Of a DNA stretch of 64,000 nucleotides, positions 48,724 through 58,732 are shown in pieces (the first letter of the stretch is position 1; every line of letters starts with the position of its first letter). The notes beneath the pieces are model-generated. The model made no database searches. It saw only the letters and a program-made list of their open reading frames with translations, and had not been told where the DNA came from. Position numbers and translations under genes: made by a program. Source of the stretch: Parabacteroides hominis (GTDB lineage Bacteria > Bacteroidota > Bacteroidia > Bacteroidales > Tannerellaceae); contig NZ_JACOOJ010000003.1 in NCBI RefSeq assembly GCF_014287585.1, forward strand, positions 124,001-188,000, in the 5' to 3' direction.

Positions 48724-49644
48724 TTATTCGATGATTAAGCTGTCTCCGGAGGCAACTTCCCAGCTATTGATTTTGACTGTGAAAGCGGAACCGGGGACGA
48801 CGGTGGCATCTATGGCTACATCGATGTCGTGCCCTTCGGTTTCCTCGATGGATGTTCCTAAGTCGATCGTGGAAGAACTGTTGCTGCCATCGGATAAGGT
48901 AAAGTCTAATGTTACCTCATGAGTGGGAGTGTCCGGTTGTCCGGGGTCTACAGGTGGCTCTTCTCCTTTTTCTTTAGGTTTTCCCAGCATCAGAATGTTT
49001 GCCTGAACTCCTTCCTCCGAAGGAGTGGTTTCGAATGTCAGGTCTGTCAGTGTTTCTGTTGTGATCTCCTGTTTGCTCAGGTTGATCGAGGTCGACATTC
49101 CACTGATAGTCCCTTTACAGCTTACCATATTTTCAACTCCGTCTACCTTGATCCGTATGGAGAGGTTGCGGACTAATGGTTCGGGAGCAAATTCGACTAA
49201 CTCGTTTTCTCCCCTTTTTATTTCCAACTCCTCTACGGCAATTCCATATAAAGGAATCTGGCCGGATTGAAGTTTATCAGCCGCTTTCGTTATCTGGATA
49301 TACGCTTCTGCCGTTTCGAACTTGTTCGTATTTCTGAAAGCGATATCGGCTGCATCACAGTTGAACACCAAAAGTTTGTACCGGGCAGGCGGCAATGTGA
49401 AATTCATGCCGTTTGCATCGTCATCCATCTGGATGACCGAGCCGCCGTCGGTCGGATAAAAACAGTACCGCACTTGTTCCGGAACCGGATATCCTTTCAG
49501 TAGCTTTTCCCATTTGAAGGAATATTGCACATGGCCCTGCTGTTCCAGATCCGGTGTCTTTTCTTTGCTGCATTTTATTAGCGTGGTTATGATGCAACAA
49601 ATACTAAAGACGATCCCTGTTTTTAAACAATTCTGAATATTCAT
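48724..49644 (-). CDS. DUF5119-type fimbrial lipoprotein
   Basis: 306 aa from ATG 49644 (MNIQNCLKTGIVFSICCIIT..), where a lipoprotein signal ends at IKCSK. An earlier in-frame start would add 17 residues and put the promoter inside. Two beta-sandwich parts are joined by a linker EKGEEPPVDPGQPDTPTH. The first part (VQYSFKWEKLLKG..PPARYKLLVFNCD) fits DUF5119, found at the base or minor-subunit position of Bacteroidales fimbrial operons. It starts the minus-strand fimbrial unit and precedes the main fimbrillin gene. Confidence 0.75.
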   Translation of the reverse strand: MNIQNCLKTGIVFSICCIITTLIKCSKEKTPDLEQQGHVQYSFKWEKLLKGYPVPEQVRYCFYPTDGGSVIQMDDDANGMNFTLPPARYKLLVFNCDAADIAFRNTNKFETAEAYIQITKAADKLQSGQIPLYGIAVEELEIKRGENELVEFAPEPLVRNLSIRIKVDGVENMVSCKGTISGMSTSINLSKQEITTETLTDLTFETTPSEEGVQANILMLGKPKEKGEEPPVDPGQPDTPTHEVTLDFTLSDGSNSSSTIDLGTSIEETEGHDIDVAIDATVVPGSAFTVKINSWEVASGDSLIIE

Positions 49645-49692
49645 TTTTACTAAATAAGTATTGATTACCAATACTCCCTTACTGTTATGGTG

Positions 49693-49700
49693 CAAATGTA
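49693..49700 (-). promoter_or_regulatory. -7 box of the fimbrial unit
   Basis: TACATTTG on the minus strand, about 50 bp before the start codon at 49644. It is just downstream of the AraC regulator gene, so the fimbrial genes have their own promoter. Confidence 0.6.
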
Positions 49701-49771
49701 GAGGAATTACAGACGGGCAAAATTGTTTTTTTTAATCAAAAAGTTGCAAAACCTACAATGTTTGTTGATTA

Positions 49772-50623
49772 TTATGAATTTTCGTCTCTTTCGTTGCGGA
49801 TTGCACGCGGAGACTTGCCGAAATTGGCCCGGCAGAAGTGGGAAAAGTTGGAAAGGGATTCGAAACCGTACTTGTAGCAGATTTCGGAAATACTCAGGTT
49901 GGTGGTGATCAGGTCGTTTTGTATGTCCTCGGATTTCTTCTTGAGCATCCACTGGTAGGCGGGTTCCCCGAATGTATCTTTGAAAAGCCGGCGGAAGGTG
50001 GGAGTGCTGTATCCTCCTAATTGCGCAAAAGAGTCTACGTCTTTTACTTTCAGGTAATTCTGCACGACGAAATAGCGGAATGTTTTGCTATACCTATATA
50101 TAGGTGCATAAAAACCGGCAATCTCTTTAAGCGTATAATAGCAGTTGAGCAGAAAATACAACTCCGTCTGTTTGGCTTTGAGTAATTCGAAGCAGCGAAG
50201 GTCATTGTTGAGGTACATCTTCAGTCCGTTGATGAAAAGGCGCAGTGGAAAACACATGTCCATGACGATGGGAAGCAAAGGAGACTCTTTCGCCAGTTCC
50301 AGCCCTTTGTTGAAGCGGTCGGTACAAATGATCTGCGGGGTTTCGAACAGGTAGAGGATGCATTCTGCCGGTTCAAGTATGCGGAACTCCACGCGTGAGC
50401 CGATCGGCTGCATGATGAACTGTCCGTCGTGGAATATCGTGCCGGGATGTTCCTCACTGTCGACCTGCACCTTGCCGCTTACCAGGAAATAGATCGTATT
50501 CTGCGAACACCGTTCCTTCGGGATCTTCATCCCCTTCGGGTAGGAACGGTATTTGAACAGTTGCTTCTGATAATGTGAGCAAGAAGAACAGTCTGTATAT
50601 TTCTGACAGATAAAATCAGACAT
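49772..50623 (-). CDS. AraC-family transcriptional regulator
   Basis: 283 aa. An N-terminal cysteine-rich start (CQKYTDCSSCSHY) leads into a cupin-like effector domain. The C-terminal double helix-turn-helix follows, with YSTPTFRRLFKDTFGEPAYQWM and SISEICYKYGFESLSNFSHFCRANFGKSPRAIR. It lies between the glycosidase gene (12 bp upstream) and the fimbrial promoter, and is the obvious candidate regulator of the fimbrial unit. The Cys cluster may bind a metal or sense redox state (inference). Confidence 0.88.
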   Translation of the reverse strand: MSDFICQKYTDCSSCSHYQKQLFKYRSYPKGMKIPKERCSQNTIYFLVSGKVQVDSEEHPGTIFHDGQFIMQPIGSRVEFRILEPAECILYLFETPQIICTDRFNKGLELAKESPLLPIVMDMCFPLRLFINGLKMYLNNDLRCFELLKAKQTELYFLLNCYYTLKEIAGFYAPIYRYSKTFRYFVVQNYLKVKDVDSFAQLGGYSTPTFRRLFKDTFGEPAYQWMLKKKSEDIQNDLITTNLSISEICYKYGFESLSNFSHFCRANFGKSPRAIRNERDENS

Positions 50624-50635
50624 CCGTGGCTGTGT

Positions 50636-52159
50636 TTAGAGTTTAACCTTTTTGCTTTTACCTTGATTTTCATTATGGAAACGGTCTACGGCGGTGACTA
50701 CATAACGGTATTTGCGCTTCCCGTCGTCGTAGGGCAGCAGGTAGTTCGTCTCGCGTGTGATCGCTACGATCTTCGAAGGGTCGTCCAGATTGACCGGTTC
50801 CTTATTTTCGAAGCGGTAAATGACGAAATAGCTTGCCAATTCGGGATTGGTCTTGCTTTGTTCCGCCTGCCAGTGCAACATATAACCTTGGGCTGTCCAT
50901 TCGGTTTTCAGCTTCTTGACCTCTTTCGGAGCCCGGTTGTGCAGATGGGTATAGGCCGGGATCAATGCCGGATAGCGGTGGTAGTTCCGTTTCAGGCTGT
51001 CGGCCACACCTTTGTTGTTCCAGAGTATTTCGTTTGCAGGCCAGAAACAATTTCCGCTGATATGGGAAAGTGCGCGTTCGTAGCGCATCTTGCGGGTCAG
51101 TTCTCCGGCTTTCATGGTGCGGGCCACGTCCTGGCCGATATACAGGTGTCCGCCATTGGCGTTTTTGTTCCACCATTTGACCAGTGTGATATAGTCGGCT
51201 GCCGGATGTCCGATTTCCCAATATATCTGTGGGATGTTATAGTCTATCCAACCCTCTTTTACCCAGCGTGTCACGTCTGCATACAGGTCGTCGTAGTTTT
51301 GCAATCCGTTGGTGTTGCTGCCTGAACCGTCGGGCGTGCTTTTCTTGTTGCGGTAGATGCCGAACGGACTGATGCCGAAACGGACCCACGGTTTGGATAA
51401 GAGGATGGTGCGCTTGATCTCACGAATCAACGTGTTCACATTCTCCCTTCGCCAGTCTGCACGCTGTGATGCTTTATATCCTTTGTTCAAGCCGTATTTT
51501 TGGAAACTTTTGTCGTCCGGGAAAGGCATGCCCGCAACCGGATAGGGGTAGAAATAGTCGTCCATGTGGATCGCGTCTACATCGTAACGGCTTACGATAT
51601 CCCGTACCACGCGGCAGATGAACTGCCGGCTTTCCGGTAATCCTGGGTCAAACAGGATTTGCTTGTTGTAGGTCACGAACCATTCCGGATGCTTGTTATA
51701 TATATGTGAATCGGCAAAACGGGTATTCCCGGCTGTGCTTGCCCGGTAAGGATTCAGCCAGGCGTGGAATTCCATATTCCGTTTGTGGCATTCTTCGATC
51801 AGGAAAGCCATCACGTCGAAGTCCCCCGCCGGGGCGAGTCCCTGCCTGCCGGTGTAGAAACGGCTCCAAGGCTCGATGTCCGATTTATAGAAAGCGTCGG
51901 CTTCCGGGCGTACCTGGAAGATGATCGCGTTGATCCCGCATTTTTGCAGATAGTCGAGCTTGCGGATGAAGTCTTTCCGCATTTGTGCGGGTGTCATATC
52001 CTTATATTCTCCCTGGAAAGCCGTCTGTATCCAAGCCCCGCGAAATTCCCGTTTCGCCTCTTTCCCAGTCGGTTGCTGCGGTATTTGTCGTGTCGTCTTA
52101 CATGACGTTACTGCACCAAGCAGCAAGATCAGTAGCAGACGGAGGTATTTTGCCATCAT
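50636..52159 (-). CDS. GHL10-type glycoside hydrolase lipoprotein
   Basis: 507 aa. Lipobox GAVTSCKT (Cys20). The barrel has REFRGAWIQTAFQGEY, INAIIFQVRPEADAFYKSDIEPWS, EFHAWLNPYRAS and DAIHMDDYFYPYP, the features of the GHL10/DUF187 family (PF02638). A C-terminal fibronectin-III-like domain (about 415-507) follows. It probably cleaves a peptidoglycan- or glycan-linked substrate; biochemical data for the family are sparse. It precedes the AraC gene by 12 bp, so the two are co-transcribed from the -7 box at 52220-52227. Confidence 0.85.
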   Translation of the reverse strand: MMAKYLRLLLILLLGAVTSCKTTRQIPQQPTGKEAKREFRGAWIQTAFQGEYKDMTPAQMRKDFIRKLDYLQKCGINAIIFQVRPEADAFYKSDIEPWSRFYTGRQGLAPAGDFDVMAFLIEECHKRNMEFHAWLNPYRASTAGNTRFADSHIYNKHPEWFVTYNKQILFDPGLPESRQFICRVVRDIVSRYDVDAIHMDDYFYPYPVAGMPFPDDKSFQKYGLNKGYKASQRADWRRENVNTLIREIKRTILLSKPWVRFGISPFGIYRNKKSTPDGSGSNTNGLQNYDDLYADVTRWVKEGWIDYNIPQIYWEIGHPAADYITLVKWWNKNANGGHLYIGQDVARTMKAGELTRKMRYERALSHISGNCFWPANEILWNNKGVADSLKRNYHRYPALIPAYTHLHNRAPKEVKKLKTEWTAQGYMLHWQAEQSKTNPELASYFVIYRFENKEPVNLDDPSKIVAITRETNYLLPYDDGKRKYRYVVTAVDRFHNENQGKSKKVKL

Positions 52160-52219
52160 GAAGTCTGTGAGTTTGAGATTCTTTTGTTTGTTGTCCTATA
52201 TACTTTGTACAATCCGACA

Positions 52220-52227
52220 CAAAGATA
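52220..52227 (-). promoter_or_regulatory. -7 box of the glycosidase-AraC unit
   Basis: TATCTTTG on the minus strand, 61 bp before the start codon at 52159. The other 240 bp between the divergent genes show no further clear element. Confidence 0.6.
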
Positions 52228-52401
52228 ATAAAAGTTTAAAAGTCTCTATCTCTTTTTGTGTTAGAAACAATGGTTTGGGGAATAATACTTGATAGAAACT
52301 TGTTTGAAAAAGCATTTTTGAAAAGATATAAATCAATATGGAAAACAGAAGTGAAAGATAATCTTGCTACTTTTACCGCTGGAATCTTAAAAGAACAGAC
52401 C

Positions 52402-55400
52402 ATGAGAAAACCTCTGCTTAAAACATTGCTTTGCCTTTCGCTATTGGCTCCTTTTACGGGGAGTGCCCAGGATATAAACGTGCTTGAATCCGGCTTTGTG
52501 AATCCGGCTGAAAAGGTACAAACTTCCGTCTATTGGTATTGGATCTCCGGGAATATCTCGGAAGAAGGCGTGAAGAAGGATCTGTATTCGATGAAAGAAG
52601 CCGGGATCAACCGGGCTTTTATCGGGAATATCGGGTTGGAAGGGATTCATACGCCTTATAAGACCGTGCCGTTTGGCAGTGGGGAATGGTGGAAGATACT
52701 GCACACAGCCCTTAAGACAGCAACGGAGTTGGGAATAGAGATCGGTATCTTTAATTCTCCCGGATGGAGCCAGTCGGGCGGGCCGTGGGTGAAACCGGAA
52801 CAGGCGATGCGTTATCTGGCGTCGGTAAAGGCGGAAGTCAGCGGAGGCAAACAGGTCGAGGTGATTTTGGCGAAGCCGGATAAGGACTTTCAGGATGTAA
52901 AGGTGATCGCTTTTCCCTCTGTCGAAAAGAATGTGACCCGGTTGTCGGCTGCAAATACCAAAGTGACATCTGCTATGTCTTTGCAAAATCTGAACCGCTT
53001 GATTGATGGGGATAAGGAGACAGTAATGCTTTTTACGGAAAAGAGCGAAAAGCCGGTGGCGATCGATTTCAAGGCGGACGAACCGTTTACTTTACGCAGT
53101 TTGCAAATCTTCCCCGCCCGTCAGCCGATTCAAACCAATGCACGCTTATTGGTGAAAGAGAACGGGGACTACAGGATGCTGTCCGAGTTTAAGATCGACC
53201 GTTTCAATGCGAATTTGAATGTCGGCTTTGATCCGTATGCTCCGGTCGTTATCTCCGTCCCGGCAACGACGGCAAGTGAGTTCCGGCTGGAACTGGCAAA
53301 CACGGCTTCCGGTACGGGATTGGGAGAGGTGGAATTCTCTTCCCTTCCTGCTGTGGAACGTTATCCCGAAAAGACATTAGCCAAGATGTTTCAGACTCCG
53401 CTTCCTTATTGGCATGAATACCAATGGCCGGTACAACCGGAAACGGGTGATCCCTCTATGGTGATCGATCCGGGGGAAGTATTGGATATTTCTGCTTTCT
53501 TGCAAGGAGACCGCCTTGTCTGGAATGCTCCGGCGGTAGAATGGACGATCCTGCGTACCGGTATGCTCCCGACAGGCGTGACAAACAGCCCGGCCGATCC
53601 CGAAGCGACCGGGCTGGAGATAGATAAGATGAGCCGCAAGCATGTGGAGGCGCACTTCGAGGCTTTCATGGGCGAAATATACCGTCGTATTCCGGCAGAA
53701 GACCGTGCCTGCTGGAAAGTAGTCGTGCAAGACAGCTACGAGACAGGCGGACAGAACTTTACCGACGATTTCTTGTCGGAATTCCAGACGCGTTACGGCT
53801 ATGATCCGTTACCGTTCCTTCCCGTCTATGAAGGATATGTGGTCAAGAGCGAGGATCAGTCCGACCGTTTCCTTTGGGATCTGCGCCGTCTGATTGCGGA
53901 TAAGGTTGCATACGACTATGTCGGTGGCTTACGGGATGTTTGTCATAAATACGGCTTGACGACCTGGTTGGAAAACTACGGACATTGGGGGTTCCCCGGT
54001 GAGTTCCTGCAATACGGCGGACAGTCGGACGAGATAGGAGGCGAGTTCTGGAGCTTTGGCGATTTGGGGAATATCGAGAACCGTGCCGCCTCTTCCTGCG
54101 GACATATTTATGGAAAGCGGAAGATTTCGGCCGAATCTTTCACCAGTGGCGGGACGCCTTTCAGTTGCTATCCTGCCATGATGAAACAGCGTGGCGACCG
54201 TTTCTTTACGGAAGGAATCAATAATACGTTGTTGCATGTCTATATCTCGCAACCTTCGGAAGAACGGGAGCCGGGGATGAACGCTTGGTTCAGCAGCGAG
54301 TTCAACCGGTTGAACACCTGGTATCCGCAGATGGATTTGTTTACATCCTATCTGAAACGTGTCAACTACATGTTGCAACAAGGTTTGAATATTGCCGATG
54401 TCGCTTATTTCATCGGCGAAGATGCCCCCAAGATGACCGGTATCGTAGAACCGGAACTGCCGAAAGGCTACCAGTTCGACTATATCAATGCCGAGGTGAT
54501 CGAACGCGACCTCTTTGTCAAAGACGGTTTGTTGACGTTGCCTCACGGCACGCAATACCGGATACTGGTACTCCCGAAGCTCGAAACCATGCGCCCCGAA
54601 CTGCTTGCCAAGATCGGGAAACTGATCGAAGACGGGGCAGTTGTCTTAGGGCCTGCTCCGAAACGTTCGCCGAGTGGCGAATCTTTCCCGACGGCCGACA
54701 GGCAGGTTAAGAGGTTGGCAGACGAATTATGGTCCGGCCTGGACGGGCGGAACGTGAAGGCTGTCAAAAGGGGGAAAGGCGAATTGTTGTTTGGCATGAC
54801 AATGGAAGAGGCCTTGAAGCATATCGGTTGCGTACCGGACTGCGGATTGCCGGCGGATGCTCCGGTTCTCTACGGACACCGTTCTGCCGGGGATGCCGAG
54901 ATCTATTTTGTCTCCAACCAGGAAGACGAGACGATCGAGATCAGTCCGGAATTTCGTGTCCGTTCAAGGCAACCGGAGTTGTGGGATGCGACAACCGGTC
55001 GTATTCGTACGCTCCTGGCTTATGAAGAGACAGCTGCGGGGACAGTCGTTCCTTTGAAGTTGTATCCTTATGAAAGTGCTTTTGTCGTGTTCCGCCGACC
55101 AGCCGTAAAGGTTGCGGGAACGGGATTGCAACTGAACTACCCGGTTCCGCAGACGCTTGTTCGCCTGGATGCCCCCTGGAAAGTATCCTTTGAGAAAAAG
55201 AGAAGAGGCCCGGCAAGCCAGACCTTTGCCTGCTTGGAAGATATCAGCAAGAACGAGAACCCCGATATCCGCTATTACTCCGGTACGATTTGGTATGAAA
55301 CGGAATTTGAGTTGAAAAAGAAACCGGAGGGTGAATTGTATCTGAATCTGAACGATGTCGGTGTAATGGCAAAAGTGAAGATCAACGGCCGGTATGCCGG

Positions 55401-55629
55401 GGGTGTCTGGACGCCTCCCTACCGGGTAAATGTCACGGATTGGGTTCGGAAAGGGAAGAATAAAGTCGAAATAGAGGTCGTTACCACTTGGATGAACCGT
55501 TTGATCGGCGATAGCAGTTTGCCGGAGTCCGAACGGAAAACCTGGACACCCTGCAATAGCTGGAAACCTACCGATACGTTGCAGAAATCCGGCCTGATCG
55601 GTCCCGTTTGTATAGAAAGTGTGAATTGA
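52402..55629 (+). CDS. GH106-like glycoside hydrolase (probable alpha-L-rhamnosidase)
   Basis: 1075 aa from ATG 52402, chosen because a signal peptide starts there (MRKPLLKTLLCLSLLAPFTGSAQ); the frame is open further upstream. The N-terminal block FVNPAEKVQTSVYWYWISGNISEEGVKKDLYSMKEAGI and GIFNSPGWSQSGGPWVKP, the central barrel (about 380-800) and a C-terminal jelly-roll (YETEFELKKKPEGELYLNLNDVGVMAKVKINGRYAGGVWTPPY..) match the GH106 / PF17132 family. Members remove rhamnose from pectin side chains or glycosides. No SusCD pair is adjacent. Confidence 0.85.
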   Translation: MRKPLLKTLLCLSLLAPFTGSAQDINVLESGFVNPAEKVQTSVYWYWISGNISEEGVKKDLYSMKEAGINRAFIGNIGLEGIHTPYKTVPFGSGEWWKILHTALKTATELGIEIGIFNSPGWSQSGGPWVKPEQAMRYLASVKAEVSGGKQVEVILAKPDKDFQDVKVIAFPSVEKNVTRLSAANTKVTSAMSLQNLNRLIDGDKETVMLFTEKSEKPVAIDFKADEPFTLRSLQIFPARQPIQTNARLLVKENGDYRMLSEFKIDRFNANLNVGFDPYAPVVISVPATTASEFRLELANTASGTGLGEVEFSSLPAVERYPEKTLAKMFQTPLPYWHEYQWPVQPETGDPSMVIDPGEVLDISAFLQGDRLVWNAPAVEWTILRTGMLPTGVTNSPADPEATGLEIDKMSRKHVEAHFEAFMGEIYRRIPAEDRACWKVVVQDSYETGGQNFTDDFLSEFQTRYGYDPLPFLPVYEGYVVKSEDQSDRFLWDLRRLIADKVAYDYVGGLRDVCHKYGLTTWLENYGHWGFPGEFLQYGGQSDEIGGEFWSFGDLGNIENRAASSCGHIYGKRKISAESFTSGGTPFSCYPAMMKQRGDRFFTEGINNTLLHVYISQPSEEREPGMNAWFSSEFNRLNTWYPQMDLFTSYLKRVNYMLQQGLNIADVAYFIGEDAPKMTGIVEPELPKGYQFDYINAEVIERDLFVKDGLLTLPHGTQYRILVLPKLETMRPELLAKIGKLIEDGAVVLGPAPKRSPSGESFPTADRQVKRLADELWSGLDGRNVKAVKRGKGELLFGMTMEEALKHIGCVPDCGLPADAPVLYGHRSAGDAEIYFVSNQEDETIEISPEFRVRSRQPELWDATTGRIRTLLAYEETAAGTVVPLKLYPYESAFVVFRRPAVKVAGTGLQLNYPVPQTLVRLDAPWKVSFEKKRRGPASQTFACLEDISKNENPDIRYYSGTIWYETEFELKKKPEGELYLNLNDVGVMAKVKINGRYAGGVWTPPYRVNVTDWVRKGKNKVEIEVVTTWMNRLIGDSSLPESERKTWTPCNSWKPTDTLQKSGLIGPVCIESVN

Positions 55630-55660
55630 TTGTTTCCGAATGTGAATGTCAGTCGTTTAC

Positions 55661-55691
55661 TTGGCAAAACGGCAATCCTTTTTTACCTTTG
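55661..55691 (+). promoter_or_regulatory. Promoter of uvrA
   Basis: TTG (55661-55663), a 20-nt spacer and TACCTTTG (55684-55691), a strong match. The leader to ATG 55765 is about 70 nt and holds the hairpin at 55706-55737. Confidence 0.7.
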
Positions 55692-55705
55692 CGTTGTTTA
55701 TATTG

Positions 55706-55737
55706 GGCACGGGTCACATGTATGTGTGATCCGTGCC
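55706..55737 (+). promoter_or_regulatory. Hairpin in the uvrA leader
   Basis: GGCACGGGTCACA pairs with TGTGATCCGTGCC around GTAT-type loop bases. No T run follows, so it is more likely an RNA structure or protein site in the leader than a terminator. Confidence 0.55.
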
Positions 55738-55764
55738 TATATGTCAGGCTGATAAATCATCATT

Positions 55765-58554
55765 ATGTCCGAAAACAATTCTATATTCATCAAGGGAGCT
55801 CGAATCAATAACCTGAAAAATATCGATGTCGAGATTCCCAGAGATAAACTGGTCGTTATAACCGGCCTTTCCGGTAGTGGAAAATCATCATTGGCATTTG
55901 ATACGTTGTATGCGGAAGGGCAGCGCCGCTATGTGGAGAGCCTTTCAGCCTATGCCCGCCAGTTCCTGGGGCGTATGAGTAAGCCGGAGTGCGACTATAT
56001 CAAAGGTATTCCCCCTGCCATCGCCATCGAACAAAAGGTGAACACCCGCAACCCGCGCTCGACGGTGGGAACCTCTACGGAGATATACGAATACCTTCGG
56101 CTTCTGTATGCCCGTATCGGGAAAACCATCTCTCCTGTGTCCGGGACGGAAGTGAAGAAGCACCAGGTAAGCGATATCGTGAAAGAGGTCTTAGGCTATC
56201 CTGCCGGAACGCGCTTTGCCGTATATGCTCCTGTCGTCCTGCCGGATGGGCGTGGCATAAAAGAGCAATTGGAAATCTTGCAAAAAGAAGGGTACACCCG
56301 TTTGTCCATTGACGAGACTGTTTACCGTATCGGTGAAGTATTAGCGGATGACGCATTGCTTTCCTCCCCGGTGATCGAACTGTTGATAGACCGCCTGGTC
56401 GTATCGGATGACAAGACATTGAAAAGCCGTCTTGCCGACTCTGCCGAAACGGCTTTCTTCGAAGGGCACGATACCTGTATCATCCGGATCTACACACCCG
56501 AAGGGACGGTTGTAAAAGAATATTCCAAGAAATTCGAAGCCGATGGCATGGTGTTCGAGGAGCCGACCGATATGATGTTCAGCTTCAACAACCCGTTAGG
56601 CGCCTGCCCGACTTGCGAAGGTTTCGGGAAGGTGCTCGGTATCGATGAAAATCTGGTCGTGCCGGATAAAAGCCTGTCCGTTTTCCAGGGTGCGGTAGTC
56701 TGCTGGAAAGGCGAGGTGATGGGAGAGTGGCTGAAAGAGTTTATCGTGAAGAGCGAGAAATACGACTTCCCGATCCACCGTCCCTATTACGACCTGACGC
56801 AAAAGGAGAAGGACTTGCTTTGGCATGGCGCCCGCGGACTGCACGGCATCGACGACTTTTTTAAGTTTGTGGAAGAGAACCTTTATAAGATACAGTACCG
56901 TGTGATGTTGGCACGCTATCGCGGGAAGACCGTTTGCCCGACCTGCAAAGGTTCCCGTCTGCGTCCCGAAGCCCTGTATGTAAAGGTGGGAGGGAAAGAT
57001 ATCGCGGAACTGGTCACCCTTCCGATCACGGAAGCAAAAGCCTTTTTCGATCACCTTCGGCTCGACGAGAACGAGGCCTCTATCGCCAAACGTTTGCTGA
57101 CGGAGATTACCAACCGCCTGCAATTCCTGTTGGATGTGGGGTTGGGTTACCTGACGCTCGACCGTCTGTCTGCCTCCCTTTCCGGGGGGGAAAGCCAGCG
57201 TATCAATTTGGCGACCTCTTTGGGGAGTAGCCTGGTCGGGTCCCTTTATATATTGGACGAACCGAGTATCGGGCTTCATTCGCGCGATACCGATTTGCTG
57301 ATCAAGGTTCTCCGGCAATTGCAGGCATTAGGCAATACGGTTGTCGTGGTGGAACATGACGAAGAGATTATCCGTGCGGCCGATTACATTATCGATATCG
57401 GTCCGAAAGCCGGTCGCCTGGGCGGAGAAGTGGTCTATCAGGGTGATGTGGACGATTTGAAAACCAGTAGCAACAGTTATACCGTCCGGTATTTGACAGG
57501 AGAAGACCAGATAGAAGTACCCCTTTATCGCCGTCCCTGGAATAATTATATCGAGGTGAAAGGCGCCCGCAAAAACAACCTGAAAGGTATCGATGTGAAG
57601 TTTCCCCTGAACGTGATGACAGTCGTAACAGGTGTCAGCGGTTCGGGTAAAAGCTCGCTTGTGCGTGATATTTTCTACGAAGGGGTCAAGCATTATTTAG
57701 ACGAGGCCGCCCGTCTGATGGTAGACTGTTCCGGCTTGGAAGGCGATATGCACATGATCAAAAGCATCGAGTTTGTCGACCAGAATTCCATCGGCAAGAG
57801 TTCCCGTTCCAACCCCGTGACCTATATCGGAGCTTACGACGAAATCCGTAAGCTTTACGGCGAACAGCCCCTTGCCAAGCAGATGGGCTATTCGGCAGCC
57901 TATTTCTCCTTTAATAAGGAAGGCGGACGATGTGAAGAATGTAAAGGAGAAGGAAAGATCACGGTCGAGATGCAGTTCATGGCCGATATCACCCTCGAAT
58001 GCGAAACCTGCCACGGCAAGCGTTTCAAACAGGATGTGCTCGATGTCGAATATCACGGCGCGAGCATCTACGATATGCTGGAAATGACCGTGAACCAGGC
58101 GATCGAGTTCTTCGAACAGTATCCGGGGTCACAGGAAAAGAAGATTGTCAAAAAATTGAAACCTCTTCAGGATGTCGGGCTGGGTTACATCAAGCTCGGC
58201 CAGACTTCGTCTACTTTGTCCGGTGGTGAAAACCAGCGTGTGAAACTTGCTTACTATCTTGGCCAGGAGAAGCAGGAACCGACGCTTTTTGTCTTTGACG
58301 AGCCGACGACCGGTCTGCATTTCCATGACATCAAGACTTTGTTGAAAGCCTTCAACGCCCTGATCGAGAAAGGACATACGGTCGTTATCATCGAGCATAA
58401 CATGGATGTGATCAAATGTGCCGACCATCTGATCGATCTCGGCCCCGAAGGAGGGAATGCCGGAGGAAACCTGGTCTGTACCGGAACGCCGGAAGAGGTG
58501 GCGATGTGCGAGGCGTCCTATACGGGAAAGTATTTGAAGGATAAACTCAGATAA
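55765..58554 (+). CDS. uvrA: Excinuclease ABC subunit A (UvrA)
   Basis: 929 aa, near the usual 940. Two ABC ATPase halves: Walker [15 protein letters not shown] and [14 protein letters not shown], signature motifs [12 protein letters not shown] and [12 protein letters not shown], and Walker B regions [11 protein letters not shown] and [11 protein letters not shown]. The C-terminal zinc finger is intact (CEECKGEG and CETCHGKR). The first zinc module keeps only the second pair (ACPTCEGFG); the first pair is replaced by VFEEPTDM. It scans DNA for lesions and loads UvrB. Bacteroidetes often have two UvrA paralogues (knowledge); this could be the less canonical one. Confidence 0.92.
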   Translation: MSENNSIFIKGARINNLKNIDVEIPRDKLVVITGLSGSGKSSLAFDTLYAEGQRRYVESLSAYARQFLGRMSKPECDYIKGIPPAIAIEQKVNTRNPRSTVGTSTEIYEYLRLLYARIGKTISPVSGTEVKKHQVSDIVKEVLGYPAGTRFAVYAPVVLPDGRGIKEQLEILQKEGYTRLSIDETVYRIGEVLADDALLSSPVIELLIDRLVVSDDKTLKSRLADSAETAFFEGHDTCIIRIYTPEGTVVKEYSKKFEADGMVFEEPTDMMFSFNNPLGACPTCEGFGKVLGIDENLVVPDKSLSVFQGAVVCWKGEVMGEWLKEFIVKSEKYDFPIHRPYYDLTQKEKDLLWHGARGLHGIDDFFKFVEENLYKIQYRVMLARYRGKTVCPTCKGSRLRPEALYVKVGGKDIAELVTLPITEAKAFFDHLRLDENEASIAKRLLTEITNRLQFLLDVGLGYLTLDRLSASLSGGESQRINLATSLGSSLVGSLYILDEPSIGLHSRDTDLLIKVLRQLQALGNTVVVVEHDEEIIRAADYIIDIGPKAGRLGGEVVYQGDVDDLKTSSNSYTVRYLTGEDQIEVPLYRRPWNNYIEVKGARKNNLKGIDVKFPLNVMTVVTGVSGSGKSSLVRDIFYEGVKHYLDEAARLMVDCSGLEGDMHMIKSIEFVDQNSIGKSSRSNPVTYIGAYDEIRKLYGEQPLAKQMGYSAAYFSFNKEGGRCEECKGEGKITVEMQFMADITLECETCHGKRFKQDVLDVEYHGASIYDMLEMTVNQAIEFFEQYPGSQEKKIVKKLKPLQDVGLGYIKLGQTSSTLSGGENQRVKLAYYLGQEKQEPTLFVFDEPTTGLHFHDIKTLLKAFNALIEKGHTVVIIEHNMDVIKCADHLIDLGPEGGNAGGNLVCTGTPEEVAMCEASYTGKYLKDKLR

Positions 58555-58560
58555 AAAAGA

Positions 58561-58697
58561 GGAGTGTCAAAACTGCCTTGTTCCCGTGCTTGACGCGGGA
58601 TCGCATAAAAGCTGGCCGTATAAATATCTGATTGATAGGGCCTGTCCTTTTGCGGCCCCGCGCCCCGCGCGGGGACAAGTACATTTTGACACCTCCC
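58561..58697. repeat. Inverted-repeat intergenic element
   Basis: Outer arms GAGGAGTGTCAAAA and TTTTGACACCTCCC enclose arms of about 30 nt (CTTGTTCCCGTGCTTGACG and the near complement of the CCCCGCGCGGGGACAAG side) that differ mainly by transitions. It lies between convergent uvrA and the YtxH-like gene. It is related to the element at 47586-47684. Confidence 0.7.
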
Positions 58698-58732
58698 TAA
58701 ATTATGTCTAATTAGTAAGCAGGATTTTGTTT

